Positions 27,522-39,994 of a DNA stretch of 64,000 nt are shown in pieces. The position numbers and the translations under genes were made by a program. The first letter of the stretch is position 1. Every line of letters starts with the position of its first letter. This DNA is from Neocallimastix lanati (nom. inval.) (lineage: Eukaryota; Neocallimastigomycota; Neocallimastigomycetes; Neocallimastigales; Neocallimastigaceae): NCBI GenBank assembly GCA_016946835.1, contig JACVTC010000035.1, positions 1,091,001 to 1,155,000 of the forward strand, in the 5' to 3' direction. The notes beneath the pieces are model-generated. The model saw nothing but the letters and a program-made list of their open reading frames with translations, had not been told where the DNA came from and ran no database searches.

Positions 27522-30025
27522 TTTGTTTTAATTATCAGTAGTTCATAATTATTTATTTTTATTATTTAAAATATATATAATATAATATTTTTTATTTTAT
27601 ATATTTATATTTTTTTTATATATTTATATTTTTTTTTAATTTTCGTACTATTTTTCGTTAATTAATCATTCCATTATCTGTTCTTTTATTCATTATCTCT
27701 ATTTTAATAATTATAATCTGGAACTTTTCCTTTTAATAAATGAAATTATAATATAAATGTTAATATAATTGTTTATTTCAATTTATTTTAATATAGTATA
27801 AATTCAATGTTTCTTTAATTATTATTATTCCTTGATAAAAATTCTTTATGAACATTCCATATAATAAATATATATATTTTTTAAGCATTAATAATTTTTT
27901 AAAAAAAAAAAAGAGTTAAATAGCTAAAATAAATGATAACTATTTAAATAATTACAGTATTATGAATTATTCATTATGAAATTAATATTATTTTAGCTTT
28001 AAAATGAATATATAATTGCAATGTTATAATTTATATTAACTTTAAAAGGAATATATAATTGTAATTTTATAATAATTTTATTTAAACTTTAAAATTATTT
28101 ATTCATTTCTGTATAAATATTTATATTTTATATATATTAAAATTTAATAAGAAGTATAATATAAAGAATTTCTTTAATACTGAATATATTGTATAATAAA
28201 TTAATTATACATATAAAATATTAAATATTATATATTAATAATATATATAAATTTAACAAATAATAAAATATTATTTTTCTTTTATTTATTTAATTATAAA
28301 TTAAAAAACTTATAATTAATAATATTGAATAATAAATTATTATAACAAAATTTTATTTAATTTTTAAATTTATATAATTTTCAATCAATAAATATTTAAA
28401 TAGTATCTATACAATCATGAATAATAAATATGTACAAACATATATATTATTAATTCAAATGCTAACATAGATGAAGAATTTTAATGAAAATAAATATTAT
28501 AAAGAATTTTATGAAGTTTAATAAAAAAAAAAAATAAAAGAACGATTAAAAATAAAGGTAAATAGAAATAAAATAATTAAATTCATAAAAATTATTAAAA
28601 AAAAAAAAAAAAAAAAAAAAAACATCCACAATCCCAAAAATATAAATAATCATTAACAAAAAATAAATTATCTTTCAACGTTGTACAAAATTTTAATTTA
28701 ACTCAAAGAAAAAATATTATATATTTCAAAAAAAATAAAACAAAATAATTATAATAAAATTAATAATAGTCATATAAATAATTTTCTAAATTTAACAAAA
28801 TTCATTGAATATGAATAAGTTAATTATAATAATTTATTAAGAAAATGAATATACTCTTCTAAATTTTATTTTTGAATATATTAATATGTGTTTGTTTGAA
28901 AATTAGTGAATTTTTCCAATGAAATCAAAAAAGTGTTAAGAAATATAAAACTTTAATTTATATAAAAAATTTTTGGCCTAAACCTTAAACTATAATATAC
29001 GTTACTAATCTTTTTATAAAGATAACTGATATATATAATAAAACAGTTCTTATCAAGAAAAAAGAAATCCTCAGTAATAAATAAAAAGGAGCTTATAGTG
29101 AATAATAATTAATATAATAATAATAGCAATAATAATAGATAAATAAATTTAAATATAAATAAGGAGTTAAGTTGCTTTTTATTATAAAAATGAAATTAAA
29201 AAATTTAAGTATATTATATTTTATGTATATTATGTATATATATATTATACTTTAATTATGTCAATATTGTTTTAATTTGCTTCTTTTTAATCAAAATATG
29301 ATTAAAAAATACATATTTATTATAAAAAGAAAGCATTTAATAAAAAAAATACTTATAAAAAGAAAGAATTTTAATAAAAAAAAAAAAAAAATACGATTTT
29401 TTTTAAATGGTTACATAATACATAATAAAAAAAAGAAAAAATAAAAAGAAATAAGAAAATTTAATATAGTAATTAAATGTAATAATAATAGTTATATATA
29501 TAATTCAATATTCAATAATCAATAATAATAAAATAATAATATAAAGTTTTTATCTATAATAAATGTATTGAGAAGTAATATTAACATATAATAATTATGG
29601 TTAGATTAATTATAGATTCATTTTTAATATTAAATTTATATTTTATATATACATATAATTTACATAAATTAATCATTTAATTAATAAAAGATAATAGAAA
29701 AATTTTATTACCATATTTAATTATTTTTTTTTTCTTATTTCTTTTTTATTATAAAATTGATTATATACATAAATAAATACATAAATTAAACATTTAATTA
29801 ATTAATAAAGGTAAATAGAAAATTTTTATTACCATATTTAATTTTTTTTCATTCTTATTCTTTTTTTTTTATAAAATTGATTAAGATATAAAAGGAAATA
29901 TATAAATTAATTAAAATAATTATGTAATTAATATTGATAAAAGCATTAATAATAATTCTTTTGTTATGCTTGTTTTTATGAAAGGTCAATCTTTTCTTTT
30001 AATATATAAATATATAAAAGTACCT

Positions 30026-30065
<40 letters not shown>

Positions 30066-30403
30066 AATATATTAGATTAAACTCAATAAAATATTTGAAA
30101 TATTTTATTATTTATTTCTATAATCAATAAATACAAATTTTATTTGATAAAATTATTTCGGCACTAATATATTTAAAGAAAAAAAAATATATATATAATT
30201 TTTTTTTATTTAAAAAAGTAATTTATTCCTTATAGTAAAATAATATAAATAAAAATATATTATTTTATCTTGTTTTATTTTTTTTTTTTTAAAAAAAGTT
30301 TGAAAAAGATAATTTAAAAAAGTATTTCAAAATATTATAATAATATATAAAAATTTATCTTTTTTTGAAGAAAAAAAAATAATAATAATATATATATATA
30401 AAA
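25047..30403. other. 5.4-kb gene-free A/T-rich region
   Basis: I read both strands and see no conserved coding segment, tRNA or element remains. It holds homopolymers (poly-A near 28597-28621, poly-T near 30030-30061), an ATT array (27486-27520), and an imperfect ~120-bp duplication at about 29655-29885, both halves of which contain TTATTACCATATTTAATT. It separates two divergently transcribed genes (scaffold leftwards, M48-like rightwards), so both promoters must lie inside it. Confidence 0.65.
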
Positions 30404-31675
30404 ATGAGTTTTTCAATTATCAATAATACTTTAAAAAACAAAATTTATTTAAATAAGAACTTCCAAGATTGTTCTTTTCGTTTAAATAAGTTAGGTAATT
30501 TAAATCAATATTCAAATCTTAATAGAGTTGTTTTAATTAATAATTCAACTAGAAATTTACATTTAAATACTTCCAATTTATTATTTTCACCACAAAATAA
30601 CATTATATCTTCATTATCACAACTCCAACAACAAGAGAGATGTAATTCTATTTCAAAAAATAATAAAAACTATTTATTTAGTCAGGAATTTATAACAAGA
30701 AAATTCTATTCAACATTTAATGATGATAATAAAGAAGAAAATGATCAAAAGATAGATTCTGATGATACTATTTCTTCTAATAATGCCTTTAATTCAAACT
30801 TTGACAAATCTGAAAAAGCATTTGATAAAGAAAATGCTTGTAGTTCCGTAAACAACAAGTTTAACAACTCATTTAGTACGTATAATAATAATGATGATGA
30901 AATTAAAAGTAAAAATAGTAATAAAGAAAATGAAAAGAAAAATGAAAATATTCAAAAAGATGAGGTTGTAGAAATTTATAACAAAATTAGAGATAGTATC
31001 GTTGATAAATTAAATAAAATTCCATCAACTCTTGATAAAGCTTCTTCTTTTAAGTTTGATAAGGATAATTTAGAAAAACTTTCTTCTGCTTCTCCTTATC
31101 TTCTTTGGACTTCATTCATTCTAGCTTCATCAATGAGTGCATACATTTTTAGACAATTAACTGGATCATCCATCATTTCACATGCCGTAATGATTGGTAT
31201 TGAGTTTCCAGCTATTGTTAATGTTAGTCATTTATATAACCAAGGTGGTAAAATGATTGTCAAAGAACTTGGTGCTGAAAAATGCCCATCCACTTCTGAA
31301 CTTTATGGAATTGTTGAAGAACTTTCTAAACAAATTAAATTAGATACTGTTCCAGACGTTTATGTCCATGAAAGTGTGGAAATTAATGCTTTAACTGCTG
31401 GTATTAAGGATGATAATTCTGTTATTCTTATTACTAAGGGTTTATTAAATAATTTAAAGCCAGAAGAAATTAGGTAATTATTTTTTTTTTTATTTTATTT
31501 TTTATTTTTTATTTTTTATTTTTTGTTTTTTATTTTTTATTTTTTATTTTTTATTTTTTATTTTTTATTTTTTATTTTTTATTTTTTATTTTTTATTTTT
31601 TATTTTTTATTTTTTATTTTTTATTTTTTATTTTTTATTTTTTATTTTTTATTTTTTATTTTTTATTTTTTATTT

Positions 31676-31732
<57 letters not shown>

Positions 31733-32596
31733 ATTTTTTATTTTTTATTTTTTATTTTTTATTTTTTATTTTTTATTTTTTATATTTTATTTTTTTATAT
31801 TTTAATCTTTATTTGTTATTTTTATTTGTTACACACATTAATATTTTATTTAATATAAATTATAATTATAGTATAATTAAAAAAATAAAATTTTATAAAT
31901 TAATCTTTTTTTTTAACATTATTTATTAATCAATAAAATTTTTAAATATTATATATATTTTTATACAAAAAAAAAAAAAAAAAAAAAAAAAATAATAACA
32001 GAGCTATCATAGCTCATATGCTTTATCACAAGAAAGCCAATTTTACTTCTCTCGGTACTCATCTTACTGCAATGGTTTCTGGTTTCTATGCTCCATATAA
32101 CTTTGGACGTTATATTAGAAATTACTTAATTGAATGTAAAAAAAAGAAAGAAAATTCTTTACTTTTGGACATTGCTATGGGTATTAATTCTATATTTATT
32201 TTTATGACTAAATTATTAAATGGTTTCTGTTATATTTCTCAAAGTGCATTTGTTCGTTTCCGTGAAAGAACATCACTTCCAAAGGAACTTATGACAGATG
32301 CTTGGAAATCTGCCATTCGTAAACTCTATAGTCAACCAGCAACTGTTATAAATGAAAAGAGTCTTATTAATTCTAATCCAGCTTTCAGTCATCTTTTCCT
32401 TTGTGATGGAAAGGGTGAAGGATGGAATAAGGCTGCTTCTATGGCAGGAAATTTTGATAAGGATATTCAAAATGGAAAAATATGGACAAAAAAGAATGTT
32501 CGTACTGTAACTGAATATTTTTCAATTTTTCCAAGTTTAAAAAAACGTATTGAATGGACCAATGAGGTTATTGAAGATGAAAAAAAAGAAGAATAG
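30404..32596 (+). CDS. M48/HtpX-like membrane protein with HMLYH instead of HExxH
   Basis: Two exons (30404-31473, 32002-32596) give 554 aa. Residues 1-110 are basic, Asn/Ser-rich and end in TRKFYSTFND, which looks like a fungal mitochondrial (here perhaps hydrogenosomal) targeting sequence. A charged linker follows. From about 225 the HtpX architecture appears: two hydrophobic segments (YLLWTSFILASSMSAYIF; ISHAVMIGIEFPAIVNVSHL), then PDVYVHESVEINALTAGIKD, VILITKGLLNNLKPEEIRAI and the metal-motif position AHMLYHKKAN. Both histidines (362 and 366) are kept, but the catalytic Glu is Met363. The later ligand motif reads RFRERTS (Glu445 kept, the usual ADxxA lost). Another hydrophobic stretch (DIAMGINSIFIFMTKLLNGF) lies between them. 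The substitution is within one exon, so it is not a splice artefact. It is probably a pseudo-protease of an organelle membrane; fold assignment good, localisation inferred. Confidence 0.85.
31490..31790. repeat. Intronic T6A heptamer array
   Basis: Nearly the whole first half of the single intron of the M48-like gene is a tandem ATTTTTT repeat of more than 40 units, with a few 6-bp units. The heptamer keeps a frame open (FYFLFFI repeats) that is not a protein. Confidence 0.93.
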
Positions 32597-33052
32597 GAAA
32601 AATAAGTATTTAAATGATCTTATTAAAAGTTAACAAAAACAAAATAAAAATGGTTCAACAAGATTAAACAAATAAAACAAAATATAATAATAATAAATAA
32701 AATTAAAAAAAAAAAAATAATAAATAAAAATGAAAATAAAAATGAACATAAAAATGAAAATAAAAAATAAAAATAAAAATAAAAATAAAAATAAAAAATA
32801 AAATTAATTTTTAGTAATAAAAATAATTAAACTTCAAATATTTTTCTTTTAAATATATATATATAACTTTAATTTTATATTTTATTTTATATTAAATATA
32901 TATTTATAATATTATAATATTAAAAGTTTTTATTTAATTAATTATACTAAAAAAAATTACACATCTAATAATAATAATAATAATAAAAACAGACTTTAAA
33001 ATAGTACTTTTTAAGAGTATGAGAAATAAATAATATTATATAAATTATATAT

Positions 33053-33096
<44 letters not shown>

Positions 33097-33650
33097 AAAT
33101 AAGTAAGGTGAAATAAATAAAATAAAATAATAATAATAAAAAAAAAAAAAAAACTAATAAAAAAAATAAAAGAAAAACAAAAAACAAAAACAAATAAAAC
33201 TAATAAAACTTATAAAAAACAGTTTATTTTATTTTTAAATTTAAAATTTTTATTAATATATAGTTGTGAGTTGATTCAATGTTTATTAAAATTATTTTTT
33301 AAATGATATAGTAAAATATTATTAAAGTAATAATAGTTATTACAATAATTACTAAGCGTGACTTGAAATTTTAATTTATATAATAAAGAAGAAATTCTAT
33401 TATAAATACTTTAAATTCATCTAACATAAATAGTAACAATCATTCTTCACACCATGAATCTTATAATTTTTCTCTAGGTTCGAGGGAAAGTCTAATGTAA
33501 TTCTATCTATATTGCTTTAACTTTTATTATATTTTTCATTTTCGGTTTATATATATTTATATAAATATTAAAATTTTTATTTTATTTAATTGTTTTTTAT
33601 TTATTTTTTATAAAAGTATTCAAAAAAAAGTATAAAAATAAATTAAAGAA
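32597..33650. other. Intergenic A/T-rich spacer
   Basis: 3' flank of the M48-like gene. It contains AAAAT/AAATG-like low-complexity DNA (32700-32810) and a poly-T run (33060-33090). No gene is seen. Confidence 0.7.
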
Positions 33651-33860
33651 TGTGGTGCATTTCAGAAAAGTGAATTTCGGAAATTGTGGCATTTATAAAT
33701 TTTAATACAATAAAATAAATATAATAATAATAATTAATTAATAATAAATAAAATTATATTGATATATGTTCCACAATACATATATTTTTTATCCATGTTG
33801 AATAAATAGGTGTAGTTAAAAGCCATTTCCCAAAATGCACTATTCCAAAACATACTACTC
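33651..33860. repeat. Short inverted-repeat element (MITE-like), pair 1
   Basis: The left end (GTGCATTTCAGAAAAGTGAA then TTTCGGAAATTGTGGC, 33651-33690) recurs in inverted orientation at 33812-33855 (on the complement: GTGCATTTTGGGAAATGGC preceded by TATGTTTTGGAATA). The two ends enclose about 200 bp of A/T without coding capacity. This is the form expected of a small non-autonomous DNA transposon. The same end motif occurs again at 34473 and 35657. Confidence 0.55.
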
Positions 33861-33959
33861 CCATTTTTATATAAATGTTTATATAATATATTTTTTCATC
33901 AATAAAATAATTAATATATTTTAATAGTTTTTATAATTAATAAATTTAATGTATTCTCC

Positions 33960-34465
33960 TAACCTAAAGAAAATAAGTCAATTTTTAATAATAAAAGTAA
34001 TGGATTTATTGAATATTTGGATTCTTATTTTGCTAGTGACGATAAGACATGTAAATCTACAAATGGCTTTATATTCTTATTAGATGATAGTCCAATATTT
34101 TGGAAATCACAACAGCAAAAGAATGTAACCTTATCTACTGCAAAAACAGAATTTGTTAGTCTGACCGAATATGTCAAATAAGGACTCTGTTTAAAAATTT
34201 ATTCAAAGAAATGATCAATAAAGAAATTAAAATCAAAATTATGGTAGACAATAAAGCATGTATTACAATCCCTCAAGATATTAACTCAAACTTTTGCTTT
34301 AGACACATTGATGTAAGATAAGGTATAAATTCATTTAAGAAGAAATAGTTAATAATGATATTAAATTGGAATATGCTTATACAGAAATCATGTTAGTTGA
34401 TCCAATAACTAAAAGTATTACAAAAATTAAAATGACTCAATTCACAAACTTAAAGATTAAAAAAT
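33960..34465 (+). mobile_element. Ty1/copia RNase H fragment (fossil)
   Basis: The plus strand shows parts of the copia RNase H region: SNGFIEYLDSYFASDDKT, STNGFIFLLDDSPIFWKSQQ, QKNVTLSTA and IKIMVDNKACI. These closely parallel the RNase H of the element at 55133-55560 in this window, so both derive from the same copia family. Only the 3' part of pol is present, without recognisable ends of its own, and it is broken. It sits between two inverted-repeat pairs. Confidence 0.8.
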
Positions 34466-34472
34466 ATGGATA

Positions 34473-34543
34473 TAGTGTATTTCAGAAATTTTTTCATTTC
34501 TCAATATGGCGTTCGTATTGTTGCATTTGACTCCATAAATTTT

Positions 34544-34583
<40 letters not shown>

Positions 34584-35705
34584 ATTATATTAGATTTAGA
34601 TATTATTAGAAAATAAGATTTATTTCTTATTAACTTTATTTATTAATCATGAAGAATACATTTTTCTATATTTTCTAATTACTTATATAAATACATGTAA
34701 TTTGTATTTATTTTATATATCCTAAATGTGGCTTAACAATATTAGAAATAACTTTATACATGAATATTCTAAGAACTATTACATTAGTAATGCATTATTA
34801 ATTATTAGTAATTAAACCATAAATTCACATATTCTAACAGAATTAAATATTAAATATATTAATTATTAAAAAATAAAATGTCTTAAATATTTACCTAATT
34901 ACTTTGTAACAAAAAAGACTGAATAGTTTAAATATTTACTTAATTACTTTGAAACAAAAAAGACTGAATAGTTTAATATAAATTTGTTTATAATAAATAA
35001 TAAAATTTAAATAATAAAAATAAAAAATAAATAATTAAATATAAATAATAAAATAATAAATTAATAAATAATTAGATATAAATAATAATTATAAAATATT
35101 TTTTTTCTAAAATTTTTATTTAATAATTTTTTAAGAATATTTTATTTATTTTAAAAGAATATTTTTTTTTTATATTTAATTTAAAACTATTTTAAAACTT
35201 TTAATTTTAATTTTTATATTAATAAAATGATTAATTTTTTTAAATTTTTTTTTTTTTTTTTTAAAAAACTTCTTAAAGATTTAAAGAATATATATATATA
35301 TATGTAAAAGATATATATAATGAAACTTCCAAAAATATTTTATTTTTTTAAATAATATTTTTTTTTAAAGAATACTTTATTTATATATTTATATATTTAT
35401 TTTAAAGATATATAAAACTTTAAATTTTAATTGTTTATTAAGATAAAGAATATTTTTTTTAAAAAAGTACATTATTTTTAAAAATATTTAAATAATAATT
35501 TTTTTTATAATTTTTTAAGATATATGAGCCTTTTTTAAGTTTTAAATATATATATATTTATTTTAAATACTTTTTATTGATTTTAAGAATATATATTTTT
35601 TTTAAAATAAATATAAAAAGGATAATAATAAAAAAAAAAATATTAATTATTTATTAAAAAGCCACATTTTCCGAAATGAAACTTTGCAAAATGCAACACT
35701 AAAAA
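34473..35705. repeat. Inverted-repeat element, pair 2 (~1.2 kb)
   Basis: The left end at 34473-34520 (GTGTATTTCAGAAA, TTTCATTTCTCAATATGGC) is matched by an inverted end at 35657-35705 (on the complement: GTGTTGCATTTTGCAAAG, TTCATTTCGGAAAATGTGGC). The interior is A/T-rich with no detectable transposase, so it would be a non-autonomous element. The alternative is that the outermost ends (33651 and 35705) bound one older 2-kb element. Confidence 0.5.
34883..34972. repeat. 45-bp tandem duplication
   Basis: Two adjacent 45-bp units share all but two bases and include ACAAAAAAGACTGAATAGTT. They lie inside the pair-2 inverted-repeat element. Confidence 0.9.
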
Positions 35706-35807
35706 ATATATATATATATAAATATATATATATAATTAATGTATAAATAATACTTAATGTAGAATGAATTACTATGTAATACAATATTTATATATTAAAG
35801 AATTATA

Positions 35808-36029
35808 AATGTATTAGCATATATTACAATAATATAAATCAATGAAATATATGTAATTTTTATATTTTAGTCTTTTATTATAAAATTAAGAAATATAATT
35901 AATAATATAATATAATATAAATGTATTAGCATATATTACAATAATATAAATCAATGAAATATATGTAATTTTTATATTTTAGTCTTTTATTATAAAATTA
36001 AGAAATATAATTAATAATATAATATAATA
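35808..36029. repeat. Perfect 111-bp tandem duplication
   Basis: The units 35808-35918 and 35919-36029 read as identical, beginning AAATGTATTAGCATATATTA and ending in a TAATATAATATA run. Identity in neutral A/T DNA implies a recent duplication or an assembly effect. Confidence 0.93.
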
Positions 36030-36351
36030 TAACATAACATCATATTTATTGGGTGTATATACCATATTTTAGTGGGATTCTCCAATAATAATAATAATAA
36101 TAATAACAATAATATAATTATTTTTAATTTCAATAAAAATTTATATTCATTATTTTTATAAATATTGTTAGATTATATTAAGATATATATATAATCAAAT
36201 TCAAAATTTTATATATTATATCTTCATTAAATTAATATGAATTAAAGTTAAAAAAAAAAAGATATCAAATAAATAAAATAATACTACAAAAAAATAATAA
36301 CAATAAATAATAAAAATAAAAAAAAAAAAAAAAAAAAAAATAAAGTTTTAA

Positions 36352-37169
36352 TTAAATTAAATCTATTTGTTCTGATAGATATTTTATATCATTTTCATTT
36401 AATTCTATTTTTCCTTCCTCATTCTGGATATTATTACTTGAGATGATAATAAATAAATAAATAAATAAATAAAAATGAAATAAAAAAAAAAAAATTATAT
36501 TTAGATACAAAATATATAAAACTAATATTTAATAATAATAGATAATCAATTAATAAATTATTATAATAATTATTATAATAATAGAAATTTTTTAATAATA
36601 ACTTACTCTATATACATTGGCTGATTCATAACTGGTATTTGATATATACCATTTTTCTTTAAAAATACAGGATCATCTAATTCCATAGGTAATTCTAAAT
36701 TAATATTTATATCATTCCCCATAAAGCAACCAATCGGACATCTTGACCATGAATTGCATTTAACCCATGATTCTTCTGATTCATCAAACATACTTGTATC
36801 TTCTTCTTCTTCTTCGATATTATTTTTATTATTAATTTCCTATTAATAATAACATTAATAATAATAAATAATAAATAATAAATAATAAATAATAAATAAA
36901 TAAAATAAAAATAAAAATAATTAAATGAAAATTTTGTATTATTATTAATAAATATATAATAAATTACTTTAGTTATTAATAGTATAATAGTAAGCTTACA
37001 TTTTGTTTTTTAACTTTTAATAAATTATTATGTAAAGTTTGAATTTCATTTTTCATTTCTTCGCTATTTAATGACTGAATGGTATCAAGTTTCTAGTATT
37101 TAATTATATAATATTAATTAGTATTATTTAAAGAAAGTTAAATATAAATATATTTATATGTAGTAAAAA

Positions 37170-37221
<52 letters not shown>

Positions 37222-38246
37222 CTCTTACAATTGAACGGTCAATGCCTAAAATGGTAAAATCAATATATTGCAAAAGTGGTGTTAAAGATTTTTTTAATTC
37301 TGAATTCTTTTGAACTATATCTTGTAAGAGCATTCTTGAACTTTATTTATATTAAATATATTTATTATAAATATATTTATAATTAATATGATTTCAATTA
37401 TTTAAATTATCTTATAAAAATTTCAAAATTATCAAAATAAATAAATAAATAATAAAAATAATAAAAATAATAATTAAAATAATAATTAATATAATAATTA
37501 AAATAATAATTACTATTTATTTGGTTTGTTTAAGCATATTTTCAAAATATCGCTAATAGAAATATCTTCATCTTTATTAGCTTTATTTAAAATATATTTT
37601 ACCCATGAAACTATTTTTATTATAATAATTAATTATTATAAATATTATTAATATTATTAATATTTTATAGTAAACTTTTATAATATTTATGTTAATTATT
37701 AATAAAAAAAAAAAAAAAAAAAGTTGAATGATTTACCTGCTGTTGCCTTATAACTTGGAGAATAAACTACTTTCTCATCATTACCAAAATATTCATCTTT
37801 AGTTTCTTCTTCATTACCATCTCCATCAGAATCTTTTAATTATCAATTTAAAAAAATAAATGAATGAATGAATAAATAATACAATATAATATAATATAAT
37901 GTAATATAATATAATAATTAGCTCTATTAAATTATTATATTATTAATAATATTATAATTTAATAGCGCTAATGTGTACAATTAAAAAATAATAACCTTCT
38001 ATATCAAGTCTTCCTAACAATGCAAAAATTAATTCTATATCAAAATCATTCCATGCTTCACTTAAAACTTCTAAACAGGGTATCCAAATATCAAGTTGTT
38101 TTTTTTCTAATACTAACTGTGGAAACGTTGGACGATGCCTATTTTAAAAATTATAATTAATATATATATATTTGAATAAATAATATTTAATATATATATA
38201 TAAAAGAAGGAAATTCTTATAACTAATAATAATTATATTTAATATC

Positions 38247-38277
<31 letters not shown>

Positions 38278-39994
38278 AACCTTTTCTTTATTGGAATTAG
38301 TATTCCTTCTTCCAATAAAACTGGTATTAAAATAGTACGGAATGATTCTCCAACACCATCAATTACATCATAAACATATTTTAAAAAATAATTCTGACTA
38401 TCATCATCTTCTTTATGATTTTCTATTATTTATATAAATATATATTATATATTTTTTATATATAAATATTCAGTTAAACATAATATTTTTATTATATATT
38501 AAAAATACTTATTATTGAATTGTCATTTATTTTAATTATTTATAATGATTATACCTTTTAAATATTGTTTTCTCTTTAAAATATATTCATTTAATTTATC
38601 TCTAACATATAATGTAGTATCATTTACAAAATTTTGTTGTTTCATCCAGTAAAAATTATTTAACCAATCTAAAGCCTAAAAGATTAATATTTATAGTTAA
38701 TATGAAAAAATTAATATTAATAATTATAATTGATTAAGATGAATTAATAAAATTATAATAATTTTTAGATATTTTTTACCTGTTTACAACCATTTCTTAA
38801 TACTTTTAAACTTGGTAACTGATCATGTGTCCCTTCATGTCTTAAATCAACGAACCATTGTGGCAAACCTAATTGTTCAGCTAGATTTGAAATAGATACG
38901 GCATAGGCTCCCTTTTGTAATGGATCAACGATACCATTAACAAATCTATTTTAATAAAATATAATTTATATGTAAATTTACATATATACATAAGATGTAA
39001 TAATTAAATATTATATTAAATATTATATTAAATAATACACATATATTATGTTAAATATTATATTAAATGATATACATATATTATGTTAAATATAATGTTT
39101 ACCTAATAAAAGCCATTGTATATAATAATCTTAATTCATTTTCAGAGATGGGAATAAAATATTTTAAATCATCATTTGGATAATATGATAAATTAGTTGA
39201 AATGCAATCTCTAACATAAATTTCCATAAATGTTGCTGTTGATTCAATTGCTTGGGGAACTTTTCCCTTACTTTTCCATGCTTTTATCTTTAAAAATTAT
39301 ATATATATATATATATATGTTGAAAAAAATAATAATAATTGAATTTTATTAGAAACAAATATAAATTCGAATATAATTATATTTTATTTCTCTACTAATT
39401 TCAGTATCTAACGATTTTAAATTTTCCCATATGAATTAGAATTTTATTAGCATGATTAAAAAAATGAATTTCAAACACATTTTATTTAATTTCTCTTAAT
39501 ATAATTTTTAAAATTATATTATATTAAATATATAATTTTTATATTACTTTGTTATTAAATTAAATTTAAATAAATTTGAATTATTATTTTTAAATGGTAA
39601 AATTTAAAAGAAAGAATATTGCTATATTGTTATTTAATATCTGAAATTTCAATTTTTGTAGTTAATTATTGTTTTCCTTAACATATTAATAATGGCTAAA
39701 AAAGATATTATTATTATAAAAATATCTAAAATTTCATAATTTTTTATTAATTTTTTTTTTTTTTTTCAGTTTTATATTCCTTTATTATTATTATTATTAT
39801 TATTATTGTTATTATTTATTTAATAGTTCCTTATGTTACAATATATCTCATAAATTTCTAAAATTTACTCTTTTAATTCCTTTCTCAATAACATTATAAT
39901 TATTGCTCCAATAACCGGAATATAAATTATGGTAAACTTGCTCCCATTCTTGAATACTTGTCCATGGAACAATACGTGGTTGTTTTCTTGACAT
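36352..39994 (-). CDS. LAS1: Las1, HEPN endoribonuclease for pre-rRNA ITS2
   Basis: Las1 cuts ITS2 in 27S pre-rRNA in complex with the kinase Grc3 (family knowledge). Twelve exons (39994-39869, 39287-39103, 38945-38780, 38675-38555, 38422-38281, 38138-37996, 37832-37737, 37610-37514, 37340-37229, 37092-37000, 36839-36607, 36436-36352) give 532 aa. The N terminus reads PRIVPWTSIQEWEQVYHNLY, continuing across intron 1 into IKAWKSKGKVPQAIESTATF. LPQWFVDLRHEGTHDQLPSL carries the HEPN catalytic signature RxxxxH at residues 139-144 (RHEGTH). The C-terminal region ends with the conserved WVKCNSWSRCPIG segment after an acidic tract (KNNIEEEEEDTS). The first intron (581 bp) is far longer than the others. 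The last exon is tiny but frame-consistent; without it the protein would stop at 36604. Confidence 0.95.

Noticed and set aside
31523-31858. 111-codon FYFLFFI repeat frame
   Set aside because: Lies in the intron of the M48-like gene and is the T6A heptamer translated.
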